This document shows, piece by piece, positions 7,539-15,898 of a stretch of DNA of 39,691 bases (its first letter is position 1; each line of letters starts with the position of its first letter). Source of the DNA: Saccharofermentans sp. GTDB lineage: Bacteria > Bacillota > Clostridia > Saccharofermentanales > Saccharofermentanaceae. Where the stretch lies: assembly GCA_024684815.1 (NCBI GenBank), contig JAIKWL010000075.1:1-39691 (forward strand). The letters run 5' to 3'. A program made the position numbers and the translations under genes. The notes beneath the pieces are model-generated. The model did not search any database, had not been told where the DNA came from, and was given only the letters and a program-made list of their open reading frames with translations.

Positions 7539-8353
7539 GCATAATCGATATCAGCCGTGCGGATGACACATCGATAAGTGTCTATATAAACTTATCCGAA
7601 CCCCAGCTTAAGCATTACAGGGATCCTGAGGGCGGTGTGTTCATCGCCGAGAGCTGCAAGGTGATAGGACGTGCATTGGACGGCGGAATGAAGCCCGAAT
7701 CAGTCCTCGTAAGCAGCGAAGTGTTTGCCAGGGAGGAATACACCTCATTGCTTTCAAGGATGGGCGATATACCCGTATACCGTGCCCCTTCTGAAGTCAT
7801 GGAAGATATAACCGGTTACCATCTTACGGGCGGAATATTGTGCTGCATGACAAGACCCGTGCTGCCGTCTGCAGATTCTGTCCTTGCATCTTATGCCGGA
7901 TCACGCTCACGGATCGCTGTGCTCGAGAATATCGTAAATCCCACAAATGCCGGTGCTGTCTTCAGGAGCGCCGCGGCATTTAATATCGATGCTGTCCTTC
8001 TTGTCCAGGGATCCTGTGACCCGTTGGAAAGAAGAGCCATGAGGGTTGCGATGGGCACCATGTTCCAGATCCCCTGGACTTTCATAAGCAGTGAGGATGT
8101 GTGCGGGACATTAAGGTCTCTGGGTTATAAGACTGCCGCTCTGGCACTGGTGGAGGATTCGATCCCTTTGGATTCTCCGGTGCTTAAAGGAGAGCCGAGG
8201 CTTGCTGTCCTAATCGGCAACGAGGGAAACGGACTGACTCAAGAGACTATCGGAAATGCCGATTATAAGGTGATAATCCCGATGTCCCACGAAGTGGATT
8301 CTCTTAATGCCGCAGCCGCAAGTGCAGTCGCTTTCTGGGAACTTACGAGATAA
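7535..8353 (+). CDS. SpoU/TrmH-family RNA 2'-O-methyltransferase
   Basis: A 272-residue SPOUT methyltransferase. The three family motifs are present: ENIVNPTNAGAVFRSA near residue 131, LIGNEGNGL at 226-234, and IPMSHEVDSLNAAAA near the end, which together build the trefoil-knot SAM site. The N-terminal 100 residues match the substrate-binding domain of rRNA members, with the target probably a guanosine ribose in rRNA. The exact site is unknown. ATGA overlap with the MutS-like gene indicates translational coupling. Confidence 0.88.
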   Translation: MSIIDISRADDTSISVYINLSEPQLKHYRDPEGGVFIAESCKVIGRALDGGMKPESVLVSSEVFAREEYTSLLSRMGDIPVYRAPSEVMEDITGYHLTGGILCCMTRPVLPSADSVLASYAGSRSRIAVLENIVNPTNAGAVFRSAAAFNIDAVLLVQGSCDPLERRAMRVAMGTMFQIPWTFISSEDVCGTLRSLGYKTAALALVEDSIPLDSPVLKGEPRLAVLIGNEGNGLTQETIGNADYKVIIPMSHEVDSLNAAAASAVAFWELTR

Positions 8354-8420
8354 GTTCGTTATTTTCCTTGATTTTACTTATCATTGATGTTATATTTCCC
8401 GTGCGCGAGAAATAAAGCGC

Positions 8421-8464
8421 CGACAGTTCGTTTGTGCCATCCTGTCGCTAAACAAAACCAGGAC
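8421..8464 (+). promoter_or_regulatory. Candidate preQ1-I riboswitch aptamer
   Basis: CGACAG (8421-8426) pairs with CTGTCG (8442-8447). The 15-base loop starts TTCG and ends with a C directly before the 3' strand, as in preQ1-I aptamers where that cytosine pairs with the ligand. The tail CTAAACAAAACCAGG (8448-8462) closely resembles the A-rich tail and closing GG of known preQ1-I aptamers. The loop is a few bases longer than in the standard types. The downstream genes (yhhQ type, queF) are exactly those controlled by this class. A terminator follows at 8518. Confidence 0.55.
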
Positions 8465-8517
8465 AATCATTTGGATCAATGTATTTGACGCTTTTTGCGT
8501 GCGTTTTAGTTCAGATG

Positions 8518-8547
8518 TGGCTCCTGTTTTTGGGGTCATTTTTTATT
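8518..8547 (+). terminator. Rho-independent attenuator just before the yhhQ-type gene
   Basis: UGGCUCC (8518-8524) pairs with GGGGUCA (8532-8538), including two G-U pairs, and is followed by TTTTTTATT. It ends 15 bases before the ATG at 8563, in the leader of the gene rather than after the previous one. With the candidate preQ1 aptamer upstream, this fits a premature-termination switch. Confidence 0.6.
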
Positions 8548-8562
8548 GGAGATATATAGTTT

Positions 8563-9243
8563 ATGAACGAGACAAAGAACGTATCAAGATTATTCATGTG
8601 CATAGGTATCATATTCGTTACCTGCCTTTTGCTGTCGAATCTTATCGCCGGCAAGATGTGGGCAGTGACAGAGAATATCACGCTGCCTTCCGCAGTAATA
8701 CTCTTCCCTCTGACATACATCATCGGTGACGTGTTCACGGAAGTCTATGGTTTTAGAAAGGCGAGGACAGTTATCTGGCTCGGCTTTGCCTGCAGCTTTT
8801 TTGCAGTACTCATCTACCTTATAACGATCGCGCTTCCCCATCCGGGATACTGGGAGAACCAGGATGCGTATGCGGCTGTAATGGGAACGACGCCCCGTGT
8901 GGCGATCGCATCATTTGCGGGATACCTTTTCGGTGAGTTCTCCAACTCGATAATCCTGTCCAGGCTCAAGGTAGCAACAAAAGGAAAGAATCTCTGGATG
9001 AGAACGATCCTTTCGACAGTCGTCGGCGAGGGTCTCGATTCCGTTATATTCATCATGATCTCCTTCTGGGGAACGATGGATAATTTCGTAGTCCTTCAGA
9101 TGATCCTGTTCCAGTATCTGTTCAAGGTATCTTATGAAGTCATCTTCACTCCGCTGACATATCTGGTCGTAAAAGCGATCAAGAAAGCAGAAGGCATCGA
9201 CGTCTATGACGAAGGCGTCAGGTACAACATCTTAAAGGGGTAA
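8563..9243 (+). CDS. yhhQ: Queuosine-precursor transporter (YhhQ family)
   Basis: A 226-residue inner-membrane protein with about six hydrophobic helices. The segment [12 protein letters not shown] and the motif [20 protein letters not shown] are diagnostic of the YhhQ/COG1738 family. Members import preQ0 or preQ1, the deazaguanine precursors of the tRNA base queuosine. The gene is followed five bases later by queF, which reduces preQ0 to preQ1. No queC, queD or queE is in the window, so salvage rather than full synthesis is plausible. TTGGAG at 8546-8551 is its ribosome site. Confidence 0.9.
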   Translation: MNETKNVSRLFMCIGIIFVTCLLLSNLIAGKMWAVTENITLPSAVILFPLTYIIGDVFTEVYGFRKARTVIWLGFACSFFAVLIYLITIALPHPGYWENQDAYAAVMGTTPRVAIASFAGYLFGEFSNSIILSRLKVATKGKNLWMRTILSTVVGEGLDSVIFIMISFWGTMDNFVVLQMILFQYLFKVSYEVIFTPLTYLVVKAIKKAEGIDVYDEGVRYNILKG

Positions 9244-9248
9244 AACAC

Positions 9249-9731
9249 ATGAGAGAAAGAGAAGGACTTACAAAACTCGGTTCCGCAGGCACGAAGTACA
9301 GTCAGGACTACGATCCTTCCGTACTCGAGACATTTATTAACAAGCACCCTGACAACGATTATTTCGTTAAGTTCAACTGCCCGGAATTCACGAGCCTTTG
9401 CCCGATCACCGGCCAGCCTGACTTTGCAACGATCACGATATCCTATGTTCCTTCTGAGCGCATGGTCGAGAGCAAGTCATTAAAGCTCTACCTGTTCTCT
9501 TTCAGAAACCACGGTGACTTCCACGAGGACTGTGTGAACATAATCATGAAGGATCTGATAAAGCTCATGGATCCCAAGTATATCGAAGTCTGGGGCAAGT
9601 TCACACCGCGCGGCGGGATCTCCATCGATCCTTACTGCAATTACGGCAAGCCCGGAACGAAATGGGAGAAGGTCGCAGAAGACAGGCTCTTTAACCACGA
9701 TATGTATCCCGAGAAAGTGGATAACAGATAA
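9249..9731 (+). CDS. queF: NADPH-dependent 7-cyano-7-deazaguanine reductase (QueF)
   Basis: A 160-residue single-domain (YkvM-type) QueF that reduces the nitrile of preQ0 to the amine preQ1. The catalytic motif [12 protein letters not shown] gives the nucleophile Cys51 and Asp58. The QueF motif follows as [14 protein letters not shown] (Glu74) with HED at 92-94. Length fits the unimodular homodecameric class of Firmicutes. AAAGGGG precedes the start. It forms one transcription unit with the upstream transporter under the candidate preQ1 leader. Confidence 0.95.
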   Translation: MREREGLTKLGSAGTKYSQDYDPSVLETFINKHPDNDYFVKFNCPEFTSLCPITGQPDFATITISYVPSERMVESKSLKLYLFSFRNHGDFHEDCVNIIMKDLIKLMDPKYIEVWGKFTPRGGISIDPYCNYGKPGTKWEKVAEDRLFNHDMYPEKVDNR

Positions 9732-9880
9732 TCTGATTACGGTTGCCGTCTGCATCTGCTTTAGATATGTCCCGCTGAGGGAAAACGTTAAGAAAAAACA
9801 CACTAAATAAACCGCACAATCAGAACCCCGGAAATCCGCTATAAATGGGCAATTGTTTTCGAGCAAGACGGCTGATAATC

Positions 9881-9889
9881 TGTTATACT
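9881..9889 (+). promoter_or_regulatory. Extended -10 promoter before the DUF4250 gene
   Basis: TG-T-TATACT at 9881-9889 is an extended -10 element, 32 bases before the ATG at 9922 and just upstream of a GAGAGGTG ribosome site. No good -35 is seen at 17 bases. It likely serves the DUF4250 gene and gpmI. Confidence 0.5.
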
Positions 9890-9921
9890 ATCGCCGGTCA
9901 AAATGATGAGAGGTGATAAAC

Positions 9922-10107
9922 ATGTCCCTGCCCAAAGATCCGTTCATGCTTTTGAGCTATGTGAATACCCGGCTCAGAGACAACTTTTCGAGCCTTAAAG
10001 AGCTTTGCTTATCGCTCGGCGAGGATGAGGAAGCGGTAAAGGACGTGCTCCGGAATGCGGGATTTGTCTACGATGAAGGCCTCAACCGGTTTATCGCCGC
10101 ACAATGA
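9922..10107 (+). CDS. DUF4250 domain protein
   Basis: A 61-residue protein. The sequence begins MSLPKDPFMLLSYVNTRLRD and has SLKELCLSLGEDEE and YDEGLNRF, which is the DUF4250 pattern of small Firmicutes proteins of unknown function. The ATG at 9922 fits the GAGAGG ribosome site better than the GTG nine bases upstream. The gpmI start is 23 bases after its stop, so the two are likely co-transcribed. Confidence 0.8.
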   Translation: MSLPKDPFMLLSYVNTRLRDNFSSLKELCLSLGEDEEAVKDVLRNAGFVYDEGLNRFIAAQ

Positions 10108-10130
10108 TTTATTCTAAAGGAGATTTTTAT

Positions 10131-11723
10131 ATGAAACGCAGACCTGTAGTTCTTATGGTTCTTGACGGATTCGGTCTTTCCGACAGCAAGGAGTACAACG
10201 CCATCGCCATGGCAAACACACCTGTTATCGACAAGCTCATGGCAGAGTGCCCTTTTGTTAAGGGTTATGCTTCCGGCCTCGCAGTAGGACTTCCGGACGG
10301 ACAGATGGGCAACTCCGAAGTAGGACACATGAATATCGGTTCCGGCAGAGTCATCTATCAGGATCTGACTCTCATCACAAAATATATCGAGGACGGTGTT
10401 TTCTTTAAGAACGAAGACCTCCTCCGCGCCATCAACAACTGCAAAGAGAATAACTCCGACCTTCATGTCTGGGGACTTCTTTCAGACGGCGGCGTTCACT
10501 CTCACAATACTCACCTCTATGCGATCCTGGAGCTCTGCAAGAAGGAGAACTTCGATAGAGTATATGTTCATCCTTTCTTCGACGGCCGTGATACTCCTCC
10601 GGCATCAGGCAAGGATTATCTCCAGGCTCTTGTCGATAAGATGGCTGAGATCGGCGTAGGCAAGGTTGCTTCAATGTCCGGCCGTTACTATGCAATGGAC
10701 AGAGACAACAACTGGGACCGTATCCAGACAGCTTACGATTCACTCGTACTTGGTGAAGGCGTTAAGGATACTGACCCCGTTGCAGCAATGCAGAAGTCTT
10801 ACGACAACGGCGTAACGGACGAGTTCGTTCTTCCTACAGTTATCGTAGACGCAGAGGGCAAGCCTGTTTCCGTCGTTAAGCCCAACGACTCCATCATCTT
10901 CTTCAACTTCCGTCCTGACCGTGCAAGAGAGATCACAAAGGCTTTCTGCTACAGTGATGAGTATATCGCAGCTCAGGAAGGCGATGCTTCCGACACAAAG
11001 TGTATCAAGTACCTTAAGAGAGCTAACGGCTTCATGCCTCTCACATATGTATGCTTCAAGGATTACGACGAGCTCATCCCCAACAAGTTCGTTGCATTCA
11101 AGAAGGAAGAGATCAAGAACACTCTTGGCGAATATCTTGCAGCCAACGGCTTAAAGCAGCTCCGTATCGCAGAGACAGAGAAGTATGCTCACGTTACATT
11201 CTTCTTCAACGGCGGTATCGAAGAGCCCAACAAGGATGAGGACCGTACTCTCGTTCCTTCACCCGCTGTTGCAACATACGACCTTAAGCCTGAGATGAGC
11301 GCTCCCGAAGTTTCCGAGAAGCTCGATGCAGCTATCTGCTCCGACAAGTACGATGTAGTCATCATCAACTTCGCTAACCCTGACATGGTCGGCCATACAG
11401 GTGTTCTTGAAGCAGCTATCGCTGCAGTTGAGAGAGTTGATGCCTGTGTAGGCGGCGCTGTTGAAGCTGTTAAGAAGATGAACGGCGTTCTCTTCATCTG
11501 TGCTGACCACGGCAATGCCGAACAGATGATGAACCTCGAGACAATGCAGCCTCACACTGCACACACAACGAATCCCGTTCCGTTCATCCTCTATAACTAC
11601 GATCCTGAGTACACTCTCCGCGAGGGCGGACGTCTCTGCGACATCGCTCCCACATTGCTGGAGATCATTGGCCTGCCTCAGCCTGCTGAAATGACAGGCG
11701 AGTCACTGCTCATCAAGAAGTGA
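10131..11723 (+). CDS. gpmI: 2,3-bisphosphoglycerate-independent phosphoglycerate mutase
   Basis: A 530-residue metalloenzyme of the alkaline-phosphatase superfamily that interconverts 3- and 2-phosphoglycerate in glycolysis. The N-terminal metal motif VLMVLDGFGLS (Asp12) and the phosphorylated serine in GNSEVGHMNIG (Ser62) are present, as are HSHNTHLYA, DGRDTPP, SGRYYAMDRD, FNFRPDRAREIT, DMVGHTG and ADHGNAE. Length is slightly above the usual 505 to 515. AAAGGAG precedes the ATG at 10131, so an upstream in-frame start is not used. A strong terminator follows. Confidence 0.97.
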   Translation: MKRRPVVLMVLDGFGLSDSKEYNAIAMANTPVIDKLMAECPFVKGYASGLAVGLPDGQMGNSEVGHMNIGSGRVIYQDLTLITKYIEDGVFFKNEDLLRAINNCKENNSDLHVWGLLSDGGVHSHNTHLYAILELCKKENFDRVYVHPFFDGRDTPPASGKDYLQALVDKMAEIGVGKVASMSGRYYAMDRDNNWDRIQTAYDSLVLGEGVKDTDPVAAMQKSYDNGVTDEFVLPTVIVDAEGKPVSVVKPNDSIIFFNFRPDRAREITKAFCYSDEYIAAQEGDASDTKCIKYLKRANGFMPLTYVCFKDYDELIPNKFVAFKKEEIKNTLGEYLAANGLKQLRIAETEKYAHVTFFFNGGIEEPNKDEDRTLVPSPAVATYDLKPEMSAPEVSEKLDAAICSDKYDVVIINFANPDMVGHTGVLEAAIAAVERVDACVGGAVEAVKKMNGVLFICADHGNAEQMMNLETMQPHTAHTTNPVPFILYNYDPEYTLREGGRLCDIAPTLLEIIGLPQPAEMTGESLLIKK

Positions 11724-11749
11724 TATCTTATAAAACTTTAGAACACACG

Positions 11750-11779
11750 GGCTGTCTCTTTACTGAGGCAGCCTTTTTT
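11750..11779 (+). terminator. Rho-independent terminator after gpmI
   Basis: GGCTGTCTC (11750-11758) pairs with GAGGCAGCC (11765-11773) with one mismatch-type wobble and is followed by six T. The core TGTCTC..GAGGCA recurs in two other terminators of this window (12561 and 19895). Confidence 0.9.
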
Positions 11780-11839
11780 GATGACGGACCCGTCTTTGTA
11801 TTCAACTTTGAGAATCTGAAATATAGCGGAAAAAGTCTG

Positions 11840-11868
11840 TTGAATTGATATATACCGCGATATATACT
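11840..11868 (+). promoter_or_regulatory. Promoter with embedded direct repeat, vapBC
   Basis: TTGAAT (11840-11845), a 17-base spacer and TATACT (11863-11868) form the promoter. Within it GATATATAC occurs twice, at 11847-11855 and 11859-11867, a 12-base period overlapping the spacer and the -10. This is a natural place for the antitoxin or toxin-antitoxin complex to repress the operon. Confidence 0.6.
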
Positions 11869-11892
11869 GATTGTATAAAGGGGGTGATTATC

Positions 11893-12123
11893 ATGATGAC
11901 GGCTAAAGTATTTGAGAACGGAAGAAGCCAGGCTGTAAGGCTTCCAAAAGAATGCAGATTTGCAGATGATGAGGTACGTGTAAACAAGATCGGTGACGTA
12001 GTTATTCTTGTGCCGAAGACTGCAAAGTGGGATTCATTTATGAGGGCGGCCGATATGTTTTCGCCGGATTTCATGATAGAGAACAGGGGCGTTCAATACC
12101 TTCAGGAACGTGAAGAACTATGA
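11893..12123 (+). CDS. VapB-type antitoxin (SpoVT/AbrB-like DNA-binding domain)
   Basis: A 76-residue antitoxin. The N-terminal segment KVFENGRSQAVRLPKECRF is the swapped-hairpin AbrB/MazE-like fold of VapB proteins and binds the operator. The acidic C-terminal tail would wrap the PIN toxin and block its metal site. AAGGGGGTGAT precedes two adjacent ATG codons at 11893 and 11896; either could be used. The stop overlaps the toxin start by four bases (ATGA). Autoregulation through the direct repeat in the promoter is expected. Confidence 0.88.
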   Translation: MMTAKVFENGRSQAVRLPKECRFADDEVRVNKIGDVVILVPKTAKWDSFMRAADMFSPDFMIENRGVQYLQEREEL

Positions 12124-12530
12124 GATACATGCTCGACACGAATATCTGCATCTACATAATCAAGCATAAGCCTGAAAGTGTTTACAGGCGTCTTATGAAG
12201 ATACGGCCTGAGGACGTTTGCATATCTTCCATAACATATTCCGAACTGTCTTATGGCGTAGAAAAGAGTGAGCAAAAAGACAGGAACAGGCTTGCTTTGA
12301 CATTGATGCTGTCCAATATTGAGATATTGGAATTTGACACGGCTGCTGCAGAGGAATACGGGAATATCAGAGCACGTCTTGAGAAGACAGGAACACCTAT
12401 AGGTTCTCTTGACATGCTGATTGCAGCACATGCCAAAGCCTCCGGCTGCACGCTGGTAACTAACAATCTGAAGGAGTTCTCGAGAGTCGAAGGGCTTAAA
12501 GTCGAGAGCTGGGTCAGTCAGCCTTTTTGA
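12120..12530 (+). CDS. VapC-type PIN-domain ribonuclease toxin
   Basis: A 136-residue PIN-domain protein, a metal-dependent RNase that typically cuts tRNA or rRNA when the antitoxin is lost. The acidic site is complete: Asp6 in MLDTNICIY, Glu42 in ITYSELSYG, Asp98 in GSLDMLIAAHA and Asn115-Asn116 in LVTNNLKEF. Length is typical. Translational coupling to vapB ensures antitoxin is made first. It is probably an active toxin; the RNA target is unknown. Confidence 0.92.
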   Translation: MRYMLDTNICIYIIKHKPESVYRRLMKIRPEDVCISSITYSELSYGVEKSEQKDRNRLALTLMLSNIEILEFDTAAAEEYGNIRARLEKTGTPIGSLDMLIAAHAKASGCTLVTNNLKEFSRVEGLKVESWVSQPF

Positions 12531-12560
12531 AATTCTGGGTATATGGTATCTGACTGAAAA

Positions 12561-12597
12561 GGTGCTGTCTCACTTTTCTAAATGAGGCAGCACCTTT
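12561..12597. terminator. Bidirectional terminator between vapC and the cell-wall repeat gene
   Basis: GGTGCTGTCTCA (12561-12572) pairs with TGAGGCAGCACC (12583-12594). It is followed by TTT on the plus strand and by TTTTCA on the minus strand, so it can end both the toxin operon and the convergent gene that stops at 12622. Confidence 0.8.
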
Positions 12598-12621
12598 AAG
12601 TTATTTCAGGATATATGTCTC

Positions 12622-14061
12622 TTATGCGGCGTCACCGTGAGGATTCAGGCAGACGCCGTTTTCGTCAAAATCATAGTATCTGCCGTTAATACAGAAATGT
12701 TCTTTGGAAGCTACCATATAATAGCCATCGAAATAGTACCAGTTGCCGCCTCTGGAAAGCCATTCGTTCCGCGAAAGAATACCGTCCGGTGCGGCGTAGA
12801 CCCAGACATTGCGCATCTTGCCTCCATAGTTTATCGAGAGATTATACCAGCCGGTCACCATCTCGCCGTTGCCATTAAATACATAGCGATTACCATCTAT
12901 ATATTGTTCATCATCTTGATACATGCATCCGTTATCGGGATTAAGATAATACTTTTTACCGTTTAACTCGAGCCATCCCTTATGTAACGTGCCGTCTTCT
13001 TCAAAATAGAGCCAGTTATAGTATACTAATTCGCCATAGGTGCCGCCGCTCCTGAACCAGCCGGCAGACGGCGTCTTGCCCGAGTACGGGTTGGTGCAGA
13101 TACCCTTGGAGTTAAAGTCGTAATATTTCCCGTCTATCTTGTAATTTGTGATATCTCTTATCATGAGGCCGAAGATATCGAAAAAGTACCAGTCTCCGTT
13201 ATATCTGGCCCATTCATCATGATAAAGTCTTCCATCAGCTCTGGCATATACCCAATATGAACCTGTATCGTACCAGCCTGTGACCATCTTGCCGGAATAA
13301 TTGAAATAATACCGTGCACCATCGATCTCAAAGGAACCTATATACATATAGGGATGAAAATATAACCAGGAGGTACCGTCTTTTTTCCAGCCGGTGTGAA
13401 GGCGGCCGTCAGGATCAAAACAGTACCTGTGTGAACGTTCTTCCTTAGTTGAATTAAAATAGGTCCAGTCAAGATAACAGTCGCGGTAGTATTCGCCATT
13501 GCCGTCAAAGCAATACGATGAACCGTCGCTTTCTTCGAGCCAGCCGTAATACATTGCACCGTAATCGGAACCTTCATAACCGACAAGGTCGGCATATGGA
13601 TTGTAGTCTTCGTCGGTATTGAAGTAATACCACTTGCCGTCAACCTTTTTCCAGCCGGTATATGCTGCGCCGTTGTCGCCGACATAGCGCCACATCTTTT
13701 TTCCGGCATACTGCTTGTGCTCGGGTGTATCGGGAATGTCTTCCTGCAGTTCATAGCCGTAATCCCTGTAAGGTATCCACTTGTTTCTGTCCATTGCACC
13801 GCTTGAACGGAAATGATACATTTTCCCGTCGATCATCTCCCATGTGTCTGAAAGGGCGATTCCGTCTTCACCGAAATAGTACCAGTTGCCGGTGATCATC
13901 TCCCAATCGCTCTGCACATAATCGGTTTCGCTTGTGTAATAGCGCCAGCCATCGCTGTCATTTCCGCGCCAGCCTGATGAATCTGCCAGGACGGTGGACG
14001 GAATAAATGCGAAAACAACTCCTGCCGTAAATGCGGCTGCCAAAAAGACTTTCCTGTTCAT
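12622..14061 (-). CDS. Secreted cell-wall-binding repeat protein (no catalytic domain)
   Basis: A 479-residue secreted protein with a signal peptide (MNRKVFLAAAFTAGVVFAF, cut near ADSSG). The rest is built of about 18 aromatic 20-residue repeats such as GNWYYFGEDG, GKWYYFNTDE and GWYDTGSYWVYARADG, the choline-/glucan-binding type used to hold proteins on teichoic acid or wall glycan. No enzyme or adhesin domain is visible. It ends with a cap, NGRYYDFDENGVCLNP, also found in the protein at 28066. AAGGGGGAT is its ribosome site. It may be cotranscribed with the lipoprotein gene upstream (14152-15714). Confidence 0.85.
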   Translation of the reverse strand: MNRKVFLAAAFTAGVVFAFIPSTVLADSSGWRGNDSDGWRYYTSETDYVQSDWEMITGNWYYFGEDGIALSDTWEMIDGKMYHFRSSGAMDRNKWIPYRDYGYELQEDIPDTPEHKQYAGKKMWRYVGDNGAAYTGWKKVDGKWYYFNTDEDYNPYADLVGYEGSDYGAMYYGWLEESDGSSYCFDGNGEYYRDCYLDWTYFNSTKEERSHRYCFDPDGRLHTGWKKDGTSWLYFHPYMYIGSFEIDGARYYFNYSGKMVTGWYDTGSYWVYARADGRLYHDEWARYNGDWYFFDIFGLMIRDITNYKIDGKYYDFNSKGICTNPYSGKTPSAGWFRSGGTYGELVYYNWLYFEEDGTLHKGWLELNGKKYYLNPDNGCMYQDDEQYIDGNRYVFNGNGEMVTGWYNLSINYGGKMRNVWVYAAPDGILSRNEWLSRGGNWYYFDGYYMVASKEHFCINGRYYDFDENGVCLNPHGDAA

Positions 14062-14151
14062 GAATTATCCCCCTTATATTAATTCGATCAAAAATGCGGA
14101 TGCTTTGAAGAAATTACGCCGTTAAGTCTCTGTCTGTATGATTAGTTCCGT

Positions 14152-15714
14152 TTATTCTATCTTCTTGAAACTCAGGGTGATCGTATCTGAATTCAGGAAT
14201 TTCTTTGCATCAGGATCGTTTATCGGCGCCGTGACAGTTATCACACCGAAGTTGTCGATCGTTCCCTCGATAACATCACCGGTTGTAGATGTAAGCTTAA
14301 TGGCATCAGCTTTGGATGAATATGTTCCGGAACTCTCAATGCTTGAAGTATCGATCTCAGCAACTTTGCTCGTGACCATGCCGAGGATACTCTGCTTCAT
14401 GTCATCGTAGCCGTTGTAACCGGCAAGCTTTGCGAGGGCATCAAGGCCTGTTGCGGAAGTGGTGCCCAAAGCATTCATTAAGATCTTGTCGATATTTACC
14501 TCGGCATAATCCTTGATGGTCTTCTCCATTGCATCGCGGTCGATAGTTACGTTGTACTTGCCGTTTTCGAGTACGAGAGTTGCCGAGATGAATATCCTGC
14601 CCTCAAGATCTGACGGCATGCTTATTCCGAACTCGTTTGTTGCAAAAGCCGTGAATTTATCAGTGATGTCGACAGTTGCCTTGTATGTTCCCGAGATGGG
14701 CTTCAAACTGATGTAGAAGTCCTTGTACTTGAGGAAGGCTGCATAGTCCTCGGAATAAAGATTGGTGGCAAACCACTCGGAACCATCTCTTTCGAATTCA
14801 CAGGTAAAAGACAGGGTCTTTGTTCCGCAGGATTTTACTGCTGCCGTTATGGCTTCGATCTCCTTGAATTCCTTGCCTGCAAGCGTCTCATAATCAGCTA
14901 TAGTGATTTCTATTGTAACCGAGCCGCTGTGTTCATCGATCCTGAGACCTTCTTCGTCGACACTGCATACCATTGAGTCTAATACGGCTGCTCTGAGGAC
15001 CTTCTCTTCATCAGTGGGATTGCCGCCGACATCGAAAAGATCATTGATATATTCGGTCATGTCGAACGGATCGGCCGTTGATGCTTCGGGAAGGAGATCG
15101 ATCGCAAGCTTCGGATCATCCTTTATGACGGAATCTCCGACGGCTCTTGCAGCTTCAACAAGTGCCGATCTGCCGATTGGAGGCATGTAGTCCATGAAGT
15201 CGTAGAGCTGCTGGAATTCCTCTTCGTCAAAGTTTGTCACACGCCATTCCTTGTCGACTTTGGAAAATTCTCCCGTAACCGTAACGGTCATCTTATCGCA
15301 ATTATCGATATAGTTGCCGAGATCTTCGGCATCCTTGAAATCGCCGGTCATCAGGGCTTTATAATCTGCGAGCGAAAAGATAAGATCGCATGTTGCTTCA
15401 TTTTTCTTTACCTGAACGGATTCCTCATCGATCTCGCAGGTTAAGGACTTCATCATGTGGGAAGCGTAGATGCTCTTCTCCTCTGAAAGCTCGTTGAAAC
15501 TTAAACGTTCCTTTAATGCCGCACGGAAATCACGGTCGGTTCCGTCAGTAAACATGAGGATGTCGGAGGATTTTCCGCTGCATACGGCTTCACAGAACTC
15601 GTTGGCAGTTTTTATGATGGCCTTTTTCGCAAAGAACGAACAGGAGCATAAAAGAGCGGAAAGGACCGCTATCGATAAAACAACTGAAACACGTCTAAAT
15701 AAAATATTTTTCAT
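14152..15714 (-). CDS. Large lipoprotein with two internal repeat domains, unknown function
   Basis: A 520-residue protein with a lipoprotein signal (LSALLCSC, lipidated Cys25 or 23). Residues 30-180 and 185-340 are diverged copies of one domain: an N-terminal helical stretch, a CEIDEESVQV or CSVDEEGLRI strand, then ADYKAL or ADYETL and a closing EW..TN strand. This layout is NTF2-like. The last 170 residues form a different domain (TYKATVDITDKF, DVIEGTIDNFGVITV). The N-terminal domain also resembles those of the three lipoproteins on the opposite strand. Function is unknown. A TTGACT/TATTGT promoter lies upstream; the ribosome site is weak. Confidence 0.75.
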   Translation of the reverse strand: MKNILFRRVSVVLSIAVLSALLCSCSFFAKKAIIKTANEFCEAVCSGKSSDILMFTDGTDRDFRAALKERLSFNELSEEKSIYASHMMKSLTCEIDEESVQVKKNEATCDLIFSLADYKALMTGDFKDAEDLGNYIDNCDKMTVTVTGEFSKVDKEWRVTNFDEEEFQQLYDFMDYMPPIGRSALVEAARAVGDSVIKDDPKLAIDLLPEASTADPFDMTEYINDLFDVGGNPTDEEKVLRAAVLDSMVCSVDEEGLRIDEHSGSVTIEITIADYETLAGKEFKEIEAITAAVKSCGTKTLSFTCEFERDGSEWFATNLYSEDYAAFLKYKDFYISLKPISGTYKATVDITDKFTAFATNEFGISMPSDLEGRIFISATLVLENGKYNVTIDRDAMEKTIKDYAEVNIDKILMNALGTTSATGLDALAKLAGYNGYDDMKQSILGMVTSKVAEIDTSSIESSGTYSSKADAIKLTSTTGDVIEGTIDNFGVITVTAPINDPDAKKFLNSDTITLSFKKIE

Positions 15715-15747
15715 TATTTATAGTTCTCTTTCGGATTGATTATCACT

Positions 15748-15776
15748 ACAATACCTAGACTTAAGCATACAGTCAA
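15748..15776 (-). promoter_or_regulatory. Promoter for the minus-strand lipoprotein gene
   Basis: On the minus strand TTGACT (15776-15771), a 17-base spacer and TATTGT (15753-15748) precede the gene starting at 15714. It is divergent from the plus-strand promoter at 15835. Confidence 0.65.
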
Positions 15777-15834
15777 GGTGAATATAGCATAACGTCACTG
15801 ACGGACAGACAGGGGATCGGAAGTGCGCGGATAA

Positions 15835-15863
15835 TTGAATTTCACGGGCAAATTTTGTAAAAT
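15835..15863 (+). promoter_or_regulatory. Promoter of the three-lipoprotein operon
   Basis: TTGAAT (15835-15840), a 17-base spacer and TAAAAT (15858-15863) lie 36 bases before the ATG at 15899. The next two genes follow with 35 and 1 base gaps and have no evident promoter of their own. Confidence 0.65.
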
Positions 15864-15898
15864 TCCGTTTAGAAACTTAGGGATAGGAAGGTGTTTTT

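Noticed and set aside
12622-14061. CRISPR-like or phage tandem repeats on the plus strand of the wall-repeat gene
   Set aside because: The periodicity comes from the repeated aromatic protein motifs; there are no identical spacers or direct DNA repeats of constant length.
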